In this document: positions 35,036 to 44,252 of the stretch, in pieces
Position numbering within the stretch: position 1 is the stretch's first letter
How the letters are laid out: each line of letters opens with the position of its first letter
NCBI GenBank assembly: GCA_964454975.1
Contig: CAYVVD010000008.1
Span: forward strand, 1 to 64,000
DNA length: 64,000 nt
Source of the DNA: CAYVVD01 sp964454975
Lineage (GTDB): Bacteria > Bacteroidota > Ignavibacteria > Kapaibacteriales > UBA2268
Direction of reading: 5' to 3'
Notes under the pieces: model-generated
The model's database searches: none
What the model was told of the DNA's origin: nothing
The model's input: the letters and a program-made list of their open reading frames with translations, nothing else
Program-made: the position numbers and the translations under genes

Positions 35036-36502
35036 ATGGAACCAAGAGTCAGATTTGCACCATCGCCAACCGGCTACCTTCATGTGGGCGGATTACGGAC
35101 TGCGCTTTATAATTTTCTCTTTGCCCGAAACAATAATGGGAAAATGATTCTCCGGATTGAAGATACTGACCGTTCGCGCTACGTTGAAAATGCAATGGAG
35201 ATGCTCATAGAATCCTTGTCATGGGCAGGTATCGAATTCGACGAAGGCCCGGGGATGGGTGGCGAGTTCGGGCCTTATACTCAGTCGGAGAGGTTAGAAT
35301 TATACGGCCTGTATGCAGATACTCTCATCAAAAACGGCAGCGCTTATTATGCTTTCGACACACCTGAAGAAATAGAAGCTATGCGCTCACGCCAGCAGGA
35401 AGCTAAGGAAACTCCGCGTTATGACAGAAGCAAAATGCGCAATAACCTTACTCTTGGAAAAGATGAACTTGAAGATTTGTTCGAGTCAGGTGAGCCCTAC
35501 ATTATCAGGCTGCATGTTCCGGAGAATAGGGATGTAATTTTTAATGACCTAATACGGGGCGAAGTTAAAGTAAATTCAAAGGAAATTGACGACCAGGTGC
35601 TGATGAAATCAGATGGTTACCCTACTTACCACCTCGCAAACGTCATTGATGATCATCTGATGAAAATCACTCACGTAATTCGTGGCGAGGAATGGCTGCC
35701 TTCAACACCAAAGCATGTGCTGCTCTATGAGGCTTTTGGCTGGGATATTCCGGATTTTGCACACTTGCCTTTGCTTCTCAATGATAAAAAACAGAAGCTG
35801 AGCAAGCGCCACGGCGATGTAGCAGTAGAAGAATTCCGTGCAAAAGGTTATGAAAAGGAAGCTTTTGTGAATTTTATTGCTTTGCTGGGCTGGAATCCAA
35901 CTGGTGACAGGGAAATTTACAGCTACGATGAATTAATAAGCATGTTCAATATTAGAAAAGTGAATAAAGGCGGCGCGATTTTCGACAATAAAAAGCTCGA
36001 TTGGATGAACGCACGGTACCTTAAGCTTATCCCTGATGAAAAACTTACAGAAAGGCTTAAGAAAATGATTGAAGGAAAATATGGCTCCGGATTCACCGAT
36101 GAGTTCATACTAAAACTGTTGAACCTCTTCCGCGAAAGAGTTCATTTCCTGCATGAAATTCCAGAAATTGCCTCGTATATGTTCAAAGATCCTCTAGAAT
36201 TTGATGAAAAGTACATGCAAAAACACTGGAACGATGACACCCCGGCTTTAATGTTGCCCTTAATAGAGCGGTTTGAAAAACTTGAGGAGTTCACTAATGA
36301 CTCAACCCACGATGCTACTATGGACTATGTTGAAGAAAAAGGTATTAAATTAAGAGATGTAATTCATCCAATCAGGCTGATGATTACTGGTGCATCATCA
36401 GGGGCAGGAATGTTTGAGACCATGGAAGTTCTTGGTAAAGATGCCTGTACCAGGAGGATGAGAAAATTTATCGAATTAAAAATAACGGAAAACCGTGATT
36501 AA
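35036..36502 (+). CDS. gltX: Glutamyl-tRNA synthetase
   Basis: GltX charges tRNA-Glu. The 488-residue class I synthetase has PSPTGYLHVGGLRTALYN (HIGH-type motif), LRIEDTDRSRY, and the KMSKS-type loop KQKLSKRHGD. The C-terminal anticodon domain includes RDVIHPIRLMITGAS. No glnS or gatCAB lies in the window, so it cannot be judged whether this enzyme also misacylates tRNA-Gln (a tRNA-Gln is at 52505). Its end overlaps the next gene by eight bases. Confidence 0.96.
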   Translation: MEPRVRFAPSPTGYLHVGGLRTALYNFLFARNNNGKMILRIEDTDRSRYVENAMEMLIESLSWAGIEFDEGPGMGGEFGPYTQSERLELYGLYADTLIKNGSAYYAFDTPEEIEAMRSRQQEAKETPRYDRSKMRNNLTLGKDELEDLFESGEPYIIRLHVPENRDVIFNDLIRGEVKVNSKEIDDQVLMKSDGYPTYHLANVIDDHLMKITHVIRGEEWLPSTPKHVLLYEAFGWDIPDFAHLPLLLNDKKQKLSKRHGDVAVEEFRAKGYEKEAFVNFIALLGWNPTGDREIYSYDELISMFNIRKVNKGGAIFDNKKLDWMNARYLKLIPDEKLTERLKKMIEGKYGSGFTDEFILKLLNLFRERVHFLHEIPEIASYMFKDPLEFDEKYMQKHWNDDTPALMLPLIERFEKLEEFTNDSTHDATMDYVEEKGIKLRDVIHPIRLMITGASSGAGMFETMEVLGKDACTRRMRKFIELKITENRD

Positions 36503-36944
36503 AGCGTTTCTAATATTGTTATTTACATTACTCATAGGCTCATGTGCAACAGTAGAACATGCGCCCTGTGTAAACGAAAGGACAAAGAATATCGAGATTA
36601 GCTGGGGCGATTTTGATGTTGATAAAAATCATAAATCCGGGTACTTGCTTGATGCATACGGGAACTTGTATGCACTCGAAGAGTACAGCGGCAGGGCAGA
36701 AAAGGAAAAGCTATATAATATTGGAAGTGAAAATTATTGCGAACTGCTAAAAGAAGTGAGGGAAGAGATTATTAAAGTTCAGACACTTTCCGCACCGGGG
36801 AGAAAGCCTAAATTTGTTGAGTACTCCGACCCTGTTAATAATGCGACCATGAGAGTGCTTTGGGATTCTGAGCAAAAAACAAAGCTTAGCGAAGGGTTCA
36901 GGAAAATTTATAATGAGTTGGAAGAAATAGCGAAAGAAAAGTAA
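36495..36944 (+). CDS. Small lipoprotein of unknown function
   Basis: A GTG at 36495 starts a 149-residue protein with a lipoprotein signal (IKAFLILLFTLLIGSC, lipobox IGSC). The mature part has a beta-rich segment (SGYLLDAYGNLYALEEYSG) and a helical end (LSEGFRKIYNELEEIAKEK). I recognise no family. It overlaps gltX by eight bases and ends one base before the ATG of the response regulator, so the three genes look cotranscribed. Confidence 0.7.
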   Translation: MIKAFLILLFTLLIGSCATVEHAPCVNERTKNIEISWGDFDVDKNHKSGYLLDAYGNLYALEEYSGRAEKEKLYNIGSENYCELLKEVREEIIKVQTLSAPGRKPKFVEYSDPVNNATMRVLWDSEQKTKLSEGFRKIYNELEEIAKEK

Positions 36945-36945
36945 G

Positions 36946-38358
36946 ATGAAAGTATTAATTGTAGATGACAACAAGGATTTTTGCACCACAATTGCAGAAA
37001 TCGTCCAATCTTCTGGTTACGAAACCCAGCTACTGTTCCTGCCAGAGGATGCAATTTCTTATTTAGACCGGAATAACAGGAACATCTGCCTTATCATGCT
37101 TGATATAGAATTCGGGATTGAGACTGACAAAACCGGGCTGGACGTGCTTGAGTTTGCCCGCCGCAATTTCCCTTCAATCCCGGTAGTGATGATAAGCGGC
37201 AAGGGTTCGATTGAATCGGCTGTAAAAGCAACAAAACTCGGCGCAGTTAATTTTATTGAAAAGAGCCTGGTATCTGTAGAAAAAATCAAGGAAGTGCTGG
37301 AAAGCGCAGTTGCAAGGCTCGGCACACAAGGCGAAGCTGCAGAAATTCGCAAGTTCCTCGAAATGAACGGGATGGTTGGCAAAAGTAAGGCTATGCTCGA
37401 GATTGGAGACAGTATTATCCGCTTTGGCAGGACTGACCTTAACGTACTCATAACAGGCGAAACCGGCACAGGCAAAAAGCTGGTTGCAAAGGCAATTCAC
37501 AACATCAGCCGCAGGGCAAAATATCCGTTTATAACAGTTGATATTCCAAATATCCCCCGGGAACTATTCCAGAGCGAACTTTTCGGCCACAACAAAGGCT
37601 CTTTTTCGGGCGCAACAGAAAATAAAAAGGGCCTCTTCCACCAGGGAAACAAAGGCACTCTGTTCTTAGACGAAATTGGTGATTTGCCTCTCACACAACA
37701 GGCAAACCTGTTAAATCCCATTGAAGAAAAGAATGTCCGCAGTGTTGGGGCATTACAGAGCGAGGACCTGGACATCCGCTTCATATCTGCTACCGATAAG
37801 GACCTGCTCTTTGCAATACGCGAATCCAATTTTCGCGAGCAGCTTTATCACCGTCTGCGTGAATGTGAAATATTCATACCGCCTCTAAGCCAGAGAGCAG
37901 ATGATATTCCTGACATAATCGAATACTACCTGAAAAAACACAACGAGGAATTCTCTGATTCGAAATATTTCGCACCATCTTCTATTGAATATATGCAGGA
38001 GTATTCCTGGCCGGGCAACGTTCGCAAGCTGTCAAATACTATAAGGGTAGTGTTGCAAACAGTGAACAAGGACGAAATTGAAGTTACAGACCTTTACAAA
38101 TCGTTGAATGCAGCAAATCATGGCAAAGAGCTTCCGCAGAAAGACGATATTTCCCTTTCAACAGGGCGTACACTCAAGCAAGACCTGGAAAAGGTGGACA
38201 AAGAGAAAATCGAGGCAACTCTCGAACGATGCAACGGAAACGTAAGCAAATCCGCTGTTCAGCTCGGTATCAGCAGGGAAACGCTCCACAACAAGATCCG
38301 CAAATATCAGATAAACGTGCAGATGTACAGGGCAAAATCAAAGACAAAAAAAGTATAA
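36946..38358 (+). CDS. Divergent NtrC-type response regulator (receiver, AAA+, Fis HTH)
   Basis: The 470-residue protein has a receiver domain (D7, D8, phospho-acceptor D53, K in FIEKSL), a sigma-54-activator AAA+ domain (GETGTGKK Walker A, TLFLDEIGDLPL Walker B) and a Fis-type helix-turn-helix (NGNVSKSAVQLGISRETLHNKI). The sigma-54 contact loop, normally GAFTGA, reads GSFSGA (218-223). Other usually fixed stretches also differ: LLNPIEEKNVRSVG for LLRVLQ, and LSQRADDIP for LRERxEDIP. It may still activate sigma-54 promoters, but this is less certain than for standard NtrC proteins. It follows the lipoprotein gene directly. No kinase gene is adjacent; the histidine kinase ending at 32480 is nearby. 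Confidence 0.88.
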   Translation: MKVLIVDDNKDFCTTIAEIVQSSGYETQLLFLPEDAISYLDRNNRNICLIMLDIEFGIETDKTGLDVLEFARRNFPSIPVVMISGKGSIESAVKATKLGAVNFIEKSLVSVEKIKEVLESAVARLGTQGEAAEIRKFLEMNGMVGKSKAMLEIGDSIIRFGRTDLNVLITGETGTGKKLVAKAIHNISRRAKYPFITVDIPNIPRELFQSELFGHNKGSFSGATENKKGLFHQGNKGTLFLDEIGDLPLTQQANLLNPIEEKNVRSVGALQSEDLDIRFISATDKDLLFAIRESNFREQLYHRLRECEIFIPPLSQRADDIPDIIEYYLKKHNEEFSDSKYFAPSSIEYMQEYSWPGNVRKLSNTIRVVLQTVNKDEIEVTDLYKSLNAANHGKELPQKDDISLSTGRTLKQDLEKVDKEKIEATLERCNGNVSKSAVQLGISRETLHNKIRKYQINVQMYRAKSKTKKV

Positions 38359-38534
38359 CAGAAAATAGTACTTAGAACTATCCGACTACCCGACTATGGG
38401 GGGGGCATAGCAAAACCATCCCTCTTAGACGAATCCCCCTACATTCATATGTACACACTTTTTAAATGAACAATCCTGTTTCAGCGTTATATAATTGATA
38501 ATAAATCTTATATTTGCCGCTTAGAGCAGAGCGC

Positions 38535-40508
38535 ATGACATTATTTAAACAAATATCTCTTTTCGCATTGTTATCACTTCTCTTCTGGGGCTGCCCGGAA
38601 GAGTCGGAAAATCTTGTAAACCCGCCGCCACAGGCCGAAAGCGTATATATCCGCTTTGTAAATCTTGCCGGTGATGGCCAGAGCCGCAAACTGGTATTGG
38701 ATAACCTTGAGGAGACTTCCGAAACTCTCTGGGGAAGTACATCGCCTGCAATAAATCCACCATCAGATTCAGTTAAGCTGGCGGTATTCAAAAACGGAGC
38801 TAAAGAATTTGAACAGGAGCGCAAAGCCCGCTACGCGAGGGATCTTGTTTATTCATACTTTGCATTACCTTCAGCTCCGGGTGATTCTATACAGCGTGTA
38901 ATGGATACTATAATTACAATGGTTAACTCAAGCGTAATTCCGCTTGATTCGCGGAATGCATACGTAAAAGCAATAAACGCTGTGCCCAATAAGGACTGGA
39001 AATACACAATCCGCTTCGGCTGCCCTAATGGCGATATAATAACAAGCCAATTGGAATACCGCAGACAGAGCGTTCAATTACCCATACGCTCAGGGCGTGT
39101 TCCGGTATCTCTAATAAAGCATAATGACACCGGAAAGGTTAACATTGGCTTATTTGAATTCGAGATGCAGGAAAGAGGGCAGTATATTTTTATTGTCAGG
39201 GATGATATGGCAGGCGGCGAGGAGTTCTGGCTGCTTGATGAAATGGATACAACAGCAAATGCAATGAAACAGGCAATGCCAATCCAGGACAGGACAGCAT
39301 ATATCCGGACTGTCAATTTCTCAGCATCCGAAATTTCAGTATTCAAGGATGGGGAAATAGTTGAAGAAAACATACAGCCCAATAGCATTGGCAGCTTTAA
39401 CAAGGTAACTGCATGTGCTACCGAGATACTCGATGAAATGACTGCTTTTGTCGCAGGGGATACTGCATCAAAAAATTTCTTCTCGCTTGAAGTTCTCGAA
39501 GACTATACTGTTATGGTGTTCGACAGTGCTAACAGCCGTGCTAATAATATGATGGTGATAGAGCCTGTAAGGGACACTATAGGCAGCAAGGCTCAAATCC
39601 GAGTAATTCACCAGGCTCACAGGCTGACAGAGATGGGAATCACCGTTACGGTTGCCGCCCGAAGAGATGCAGAACTCGAAAACAAGTATAAATCAGGGGA
39701 AGTTGTTACAAGCAGGTTGTCTTATGGTAATATTTCACCGCCAATACTTGTAAAATCCGGGTATGCACCGATTGGGATTTTTGCATCAACCGAACCGGCA
39801 CGCTATATAACAAATGCCATTGCTAACCTGGAATCCGGGAAGAGTTATATCCTTGTGGTTACTACTGATGATAATGGTAAAGAACAAATCTCACTGATTA
39901 AGGATGAAATGGAGAACACCCAAATTGAATATGAGCAAAGCGGAGTTATCCTCGAAGTTGTACACGCTGTCCCCGGTTTGCAGACCGTTGATGTGGACGT
40001 TGATTCATTTCTCGACGATGCAAAGTTGTTTTTTACAAGTTCGCTATCAACAATTGTAACCGAAGGTCAATCAGAAGTGTCTGTAAATGGAAAGAAGGTA
40101 CAAATTGATGCGCAATTGGGCAAGAGGCAGCTTGTAATTGCGACCGGAAACGCCGGTAATATCGAATTAATCTATTTCAGCAGCGACCCGATGGGCGCAA
40201 CAAGTGTTGATTTCCGAAGGAGGTTTATCAACGCTTCTTTTGAAAATCCGTTCATTGGCATAAAATTCTCGAGTGAGGAAGCAGATTACACGCACCCTGC
40301 AATTCAGTACGGAACTTCAACAGACGTAAGAACTCTAACTCTTACAAACAGCCAGAGTATTTTCGTATTCAACGCACAGCAGGATAAATTGCTCCAGCGT
40401 TTCGACCTCCCTGATTACTCGCTGAGCAAGAATTATATATATATTTTCACAGGCGACGCGCAAAATGGCTATGCATTAATCGAGCAGCAGGAATTCTCTG
40501 CTTTATGA
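38535..40508 (+). CDS. DUF4397-repeat lipoprotein
   Basis: The 657-residue product has a lipoprotein signal (TLFKQISLFALLSLLFWGC). The mature protein consists of about six related beta-rich units that begin with phrases such as VYIRFVNLAGD, AYVKAINAVPN, AYIRTVNFSASE, AQIRVIHQAHR, LEVVHAVPGLQTVDVDVD and RRFINASFENP, the DUF4397 pattern. This domain is common in surface proteins of Bacteroidota and has no known activity. The ATG at 38535 is chosen over an open TTG at 38514, because it gives a normal signal. It precedes a secreted subtilase with its own start 90 bases on. Confidence 0.82.
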   Translation: MTLFKQISLFALLSLLFWGCPEESENLVNPPPQAESVYIRFVNLAGDGQSRKLVLDNLEETSETLWGSTSPAINPPSDSVKLAVFKNGAKEFEQERKARYARDLVYSYFALPSAPGDSIQRVMDTIITMVNSSVIPLDSRNAYVKAINAVPNKDWKYTIRFGCPNGDIITSQLEYRRQSVQLPIRSGRVPVSLIKHNDTGKVNIGLFEFEMQERGQYIFIVRDDMAGGEEFWLLDEMDTTANAMKQAMPIQDRTAYIRTVNFSASEISVFKDGEIVEENIQPNSIGSFNKVTACATEILDEMTAFVAGDTASKNFFSLEVLEDYTVMVFDSANSRANNMMVIEPVRDTIGSKAQIRVIHQAHRLTEMGITVTVAARRDAELENKYKSGEVVTSRLSYGNISPPILVKSGYAPIGIFASTEPARYITNAIANLESGKSYILVVTTDDNGKEQISLIKDEMENTQIEYEQSGVILEVVHAVPGLQTVDVDVDSFLDDAKLFFTSSLSTIVTEGQSEVSVNGKKVQIDAQLGKRQLVIATGNAGNIELIYFSSDPMGATSVDFRRRFINASFENPFIGIKFSSEEADYTHPAIQYGTSTDVRTLTLTNSQSIFVFNAQQDKLLQRFDLPDYSLSKNYIYIFTGDAQNGYALIEQQEFSAL

Positions 40509-40598
40509 CACATCTTTAATTTTATCATTTCTAAGATTTCATTATTTTTATTATCTATGGCAAACAATTGGCAAAGTGTTGAATTAACAGGAATTACG

Positions 40599-43500
40599 AT
40601 GAAAAGGATCTACATCTTTACATTAGTTTTACTTACAATATTAACAATGAACATCAAAGCCGGCCTTGGCCCTCAACACAAAGAGCAGATTGAGAAGTAC
40701 AGGCTGGCCCGGGAGTCAAAAAAGAACATTGCATATACTATACATATTCCGGGTAAAGACTTGGGCAGCGGTATGTCAACAGAACCAAAAGTGTTCAACA
40801 TTCCCATTGTAGGCAAAGAATATTACATGCCAAACAGGGTACATATCAAGACCAGGTCAAAAATAAACCAACCAAAAAATGCAAAGGGATTTAGCTCATC
40901 TGTTATTCAAACATCGGTCTCCGGGCTTGGAATCAACAATGTTAAAGCTCCCTTCTACAGGTATGCATCGGGCAGCTTATCGCGAGTAGATAATCACGGG
41001 CTTTCCCGTATCTATGAGATGACCTATAATTCCCCGGTTGATCCCTATGACGTATGCCGGGAATTGATGAAAAATCCTGAAGTGGAATATGCTGTTCCTG
41101 TGTTTATTGATTATCCTGTAGAATACACTCCAAACGATCCTGAAATAAACAGGCAATGGGCAGTCAATAACATACAAATGAATGATGCGTGGGAGATTTC
41201 AAAAGGAAGCGAAGAGACTATTATAGCGATTGTGGATTCCGGCATTGACCGTTTCCACCCTGACCTCCAGGCAAATATCTGGACAAACCCCGATGAAATA
41301 GCAGGCGATGGTATAGATAATGACAGCAATGGTAAGGTTGACGATACAAACGGTTGGGATTTCATTGGAAACGTAACCGGCCAGCAGTTTTATTCTGGAC
41401 AGTTTGATCCTGATAATGAGACAACACCCGTACACAATAGCAATACACACGGCACTCACGTAAGCGGATGCGCTTCGGCTGTTACAGATAATAATGTCGG
41501 TGTTGCCGGGATAGGTTTTAACTGCAAGATAATGCCAATTAAGTGCAGCGCAGACAACGTAAATCCCGGTTCGGGAGGTGCAAGGGGGCTGCTTCAAACA
41601 TACGAAGGCATGCTTTATGCCGCCGAAATGGGTGCGCATATCATCAATGCAAGCTGGGGTGGCTCAGGTTACAGCCCTTACTCACAGGACGTGATTAATC
41701 AAATTAATGACATGGGTACGCTGGTTGTTGTAGCATCAGGAAATAACGGCGATAATATTGATAATGGTGGTTTCTACCCGGCAGCTTATGACAATGTTCT
41801 TTGCGTAGGAGCAACAAGGAGTAATAACAGGCGTTCGGGCTTTTCAAATTACGGCCAAAGGGTTACTGTTTATTCTCCCGGTCAGAATGTTTATTCTACG
41901 TTTCCGGGGAATCGATATACTAACCAAAGCGGAACATCTATGGCATCCCCCGTGCTTGCGGGTGTTGCTGGGCTTGTTCGTACTTTGAGGCCAAACTGGA
42001 CGCCACGCCAGGTAATCGGTCAGATAAGAAGCACTTCTGATGATGTTGTGGCACAAACACCTGAAAACAGGCCTATCGAATATGGAAGGGTAAATGCATT
42101 CAAAGCATTATCATACAACAATCCTAAATTCCCGGGCAATTTTGCCTATTCTGTGGGAATCGAAGAAAAAATATTCTTTAATGGTGATTTTATTGGCGAT
42201 TATGAAAGGAAAACAGTCCGGTTCGTTATTAAAAGCTATTTGAACAATGTCAGTAATCTGAATGTTACAATTAGCACCCTTGATAATTTCATCGAACTCG
42301 GCCAAACAGAATATAATCTCGGTACTTTGAACGAAAATGCAACAAAAGAAATTGATTTATCAATTGAACTGTTAGAGAACAATCCGTGGTTCAACGGTGA
42401 CGCGACCTTGCTTTTTACCTATGAAGCCACAGGTGGATACACTGATTACGAGCTTGTTTCATTACCAATCCTGATTGATTCTGACAACTTCTTCAGCCAC
42501 CAGTTCGAAGTTGATGAAGATTACTATGCACTCTGGTTTGATGCATTTGCCCGGAATAAAAACAAATTTTTTGCTGTTGGGATGTCCCAGTCTAACAATC
42601 AGGGTATTCTCTGGACAAACGGCCTGAACTTCCTCGCCAGCGCGGGTACACTCCCTGCAACAGCAGTTCATATTACTGATGACAATTTAATTCACATGGC
42701 ATCCAGCCCGCTCGATGGAGGAAATGCGTATGTGCAGAAGAGCCCAGACGGAGGCAACTGGACACCTGTAAATGTAGGCGCTATCACGGAATTTATCAAC
42801 GGCCTTCATTATTTCGATAATCAGAAAGGTGTTTTCCTTGGCGACCCTAAAGGAGGCAGTTGGGGGGTTGGAACAACTGATGATGGCGGCGCTACATTCA
42901 AAAAATCAATAAACGTTCCGGTGCCGAACAGCGGGGAGGCAGGTATTGTTGGTGTTACTGCTATGGTTGGCAACAAGGCTTTTTTTGGTACCAACCAGGG
43001 CCGTTTTTTCTATTCTGATGACAAGGGTTTTAACTGGAAAGTGGTCAATCTGAAACCCGGTGGCTTGATAAATGCAATCGGTTTTGCAGGCCCGGATACG
43101 GGGATGGTGGTTTACCAGGAAAGCTCTGATAATTCACTCCCAAAATACGGAGCGTTCACGAAGAATGGTGGTGTGTCCTTCGACAGGATTGTTAATCTGA
43201 CCGACCTTGGGATGAACCCTGTATATATTTTCTCACCGGAAGGTTCCAAACGGATTATGGTTCTGCTCTCAGGTGGAGAAATATACGAGACTCTCGATCT
43301 CGGGATGCATTGGCAACCTGTCTTGTCACAGGAATCTTCAATCATGTCAAGGGGCTCTGCCATAACAGAGGGTACCTCGGAAATGCGCCTCTGGCAGGCA
43401 GGCAGGGACTTAAGTTATCTCGATTTCGAGTTCATGCCCGACGATCCCAAAAAGGAAATATCCCTAATTTCGGAACCTGTAATGGATTATGATTCTGTAG

Positions 43501-44060
43501 AGGTAGGCAAGAACAAGTCCCTCGAAGTGGTTTATCAAAATACCGGAAACGTAAGTATAGAAGCAAACTATGAATTTCAGTACACGAACAGCGACGAAAG
43601 CGAATTTGGAATACTGATACCGCCTCCAAATGATGTTAAGCCGGGGAAAGAAATTACGATAAAAGTAAGATTTGCACCCAAAGAGGAAGGTGAGCGAGAT
43701 GCTAAGCTAATTATCCGAAGCGATGCCATCCCCGCTAAAATCGAGATTGAGTTAACAGGAAAAGGATACACCGTAATAAATAGTGTTGAAGAAGCGGAAA
43801 TTGTAAAAAACATCAGTATAAATCCAAACCCTGCATCCGGGGAGATAAGCATTGACTACACAGCATTGGAACCGGGTCAAATCAATATAGGAATTTATGA
43901 TTTGGCAGGAATAAAGGCCGGTGAGATATTCAACGGCAATATATCCGGCAATTCCGGAACAATCACCTACAATGTCTCGGCGCTACCTCAGGGAGTATAT
44001 TTCCTCATAATCGAGCTGGACGGGACAAAGCACGCAAAAAAATTCACAATCACCAGGTAA
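40599..44060 (+). CDS. Secreted subtilisin-like (S8) peptidase with beta-propeller-like region and T9SS sorting domain
   Basis: The 1153-residue protein has a signal peptide (KRIYIFTLVLLTILTMNIKA), a propeptide-like region, and an S8 domain with D213 (IVDSGID), H284 (THGTHVSG) and S447 (SGTSMASP). Residues ~640-950 contain repeated W/F-rich phrases (SPDGGNWTPV, TTDDGGATFKK, SDDKGFNWKV) like sialidase/BNR-type or photosystem-assembly propeller blades. A short choice-of-anchor-D-like sandwich follows (~960-1060). The end (ISINPNPASGEISIDY... to ...AKKFTITR) is a T9SS sorting domain. An upstream ATG at 40557 lacks a signal and is rejected. Probably an exported surface protease. Confidence 0.88.
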   Translation: MKRIYIFTLVLLTILTMNIKAGLGPQHKEQIEKYRLARESKKNIAYTIHIPGKDLGSGMSTEPKVFNIPIVGKEYYMPNRVHIKTRSKINQPKNAKGFSSSVIQTSVSGLGINNVKAPFYRYASGSLSRVDNHGLSRIYEMTYNSPVDPYDVCRELMKNPEVEYAVPVFIDYPVEYTPNDPEINRQWAVNNIQMNDAWEISKGSEETIIAIVDSGIDRFHPDLQANIWTNPDEIAGDGIDNDSNGKVDDTNGWDFIGNVTGQQFYSGQFDPDNETTPVHNSNTHGTHVSGCASAVTDNNVGVAGIGFNCKIMPIKCSADNVNPGSGGARGLLQTYEGMLYAAEMGAHIINASWGGSGYSPYSQDVINQINDMGTLVVVASGNNGDNIDNGGFYPAAYDNVLCVGATRSNNRRSGFSNYGQRVTVYSPGQNVYSTFPGNRYTNQSGTSMASPVLAGVAGLVRTLRPNWTPRQVIGQIRSTSDDVVAQTPENRPIEYGRVNAFKALSYNNPKFPGNFAYSVGIEEKIFFNGDFIGDYERKTVRFVIKSYLNNVSNLNVTISTLDNFIELGQTEYNLGTLNENATKEIDLSIELLENNPWFNGDATLLFTYEATGGYTDYELVSLPILIDSDNFFSHQFEVDEDYYALWFDAFARNKNKFFAVGMSQSNNQGILWTNGLNFLASAGTLPATAVHITDDNLIHMASSPLDGGNAYVQKSPDGGNWTPVNVGAITEFINGLHYFDNQKGVFLGDPKGGSWGVGTTDDGGATFKKSINVPVPNSGEAGIVGVTAMVGNKAFFGTNQGRFFYSDDKGFNWKVVNLKPGGLINAIGFAGPDTGMVVYQESSDNSLPKYGAFTKNGGVSFDRIVNLTDLGMNPVYIFSPEGSKRIMVLLSGGEIYETLDLGMHWQPVLSQESSIMSRGSAITEGTSEMRLWQAGRDLSYLDFEFMPDDPKKEISLISEPVMDYDSVEVGKNKSLEVVYQNTGNVSIEANYEFQYTNSDESEFGILIPPPNDVKPGKEITIKVRFAPKEEGERDAKLIIRSDAIPAKIEIELTGKGYTVINSVEEAEIVKNISINPNPASGEISIDYTALEPGQINIGIYDLAGIKAGEIFNGNISGNSGTITYNVSALPQGVYFLIIELDGTKHAKKFTITR

Positions 44061-44073
44061 TTTTAAATATATT

Positions 44074-44106
44074 ATTCATCCGATGACTTTGAGTCATCGG
44101 ATGAAT
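44074..44106. repeat. Perfect 15-bp inverted repeat with three-base loop
   Basis: ATTCATCCGATGACT (44074-44088) is repeated as its exact reverse complement at 44092-44106 around TTG. No T run follows, so it is not a classical intrinsic terminator, although it starts 14 bases after a stop codon. It would form a very stable RNA hairpin or DNA cruciform. Confidence 0.85.
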
Positions 44107-44138
44107 CTCAGATGTTCCCGCATCAAATCAATGTTTCC

Positions 44139-44166
44139 GTAGGGCCGCAAAATCTTGCGTCTCTAC
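44139..44166. repeat. Palindromic repeat of the GTAGRGACGCAA...TTGCGTCTCTAC type
   Basis: A 12-base arm (44139-44150) pairs with 44155-44166 with one wobble and one mismatch around AATC. The arm sequence resembles a hairpin repeat I recall from many environmental genomes. It is separate from the perfect palindrome at 44074 and the terminator at 44193. Confidence 0.65.
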
Positions 44167-44192
44167 CACACATAAACAATAATACATCTCGA

Positions 44193-44233
44193 CAAAAAAA
44201 GCCCCCTGCCGCAGTATGCGGGAGGGGGCTTTT
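44193..44233. terminator. Bidirectional Rho-independent terminator
   Basis: A 14-base stem with one mismatch (AGCCCCCTGCCGCA against TGCGGGAGGGGGCT) is flanked by seven A on the left and TTTT on the right. It lies between the rightward subtilase ending at 44060 and the leftward gene ending at 44253, so it can serve both. Confidence 0.85.
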
Positions 44234-44252
44234 AATATCATCGCCGGTTGGA

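Noticed and set aside
41199..41639. 146-codon minus-strand open frame inside the second subtilase
   Set aside because: It lies entirely across the S8 catalytic domain coding region and has no independent support.
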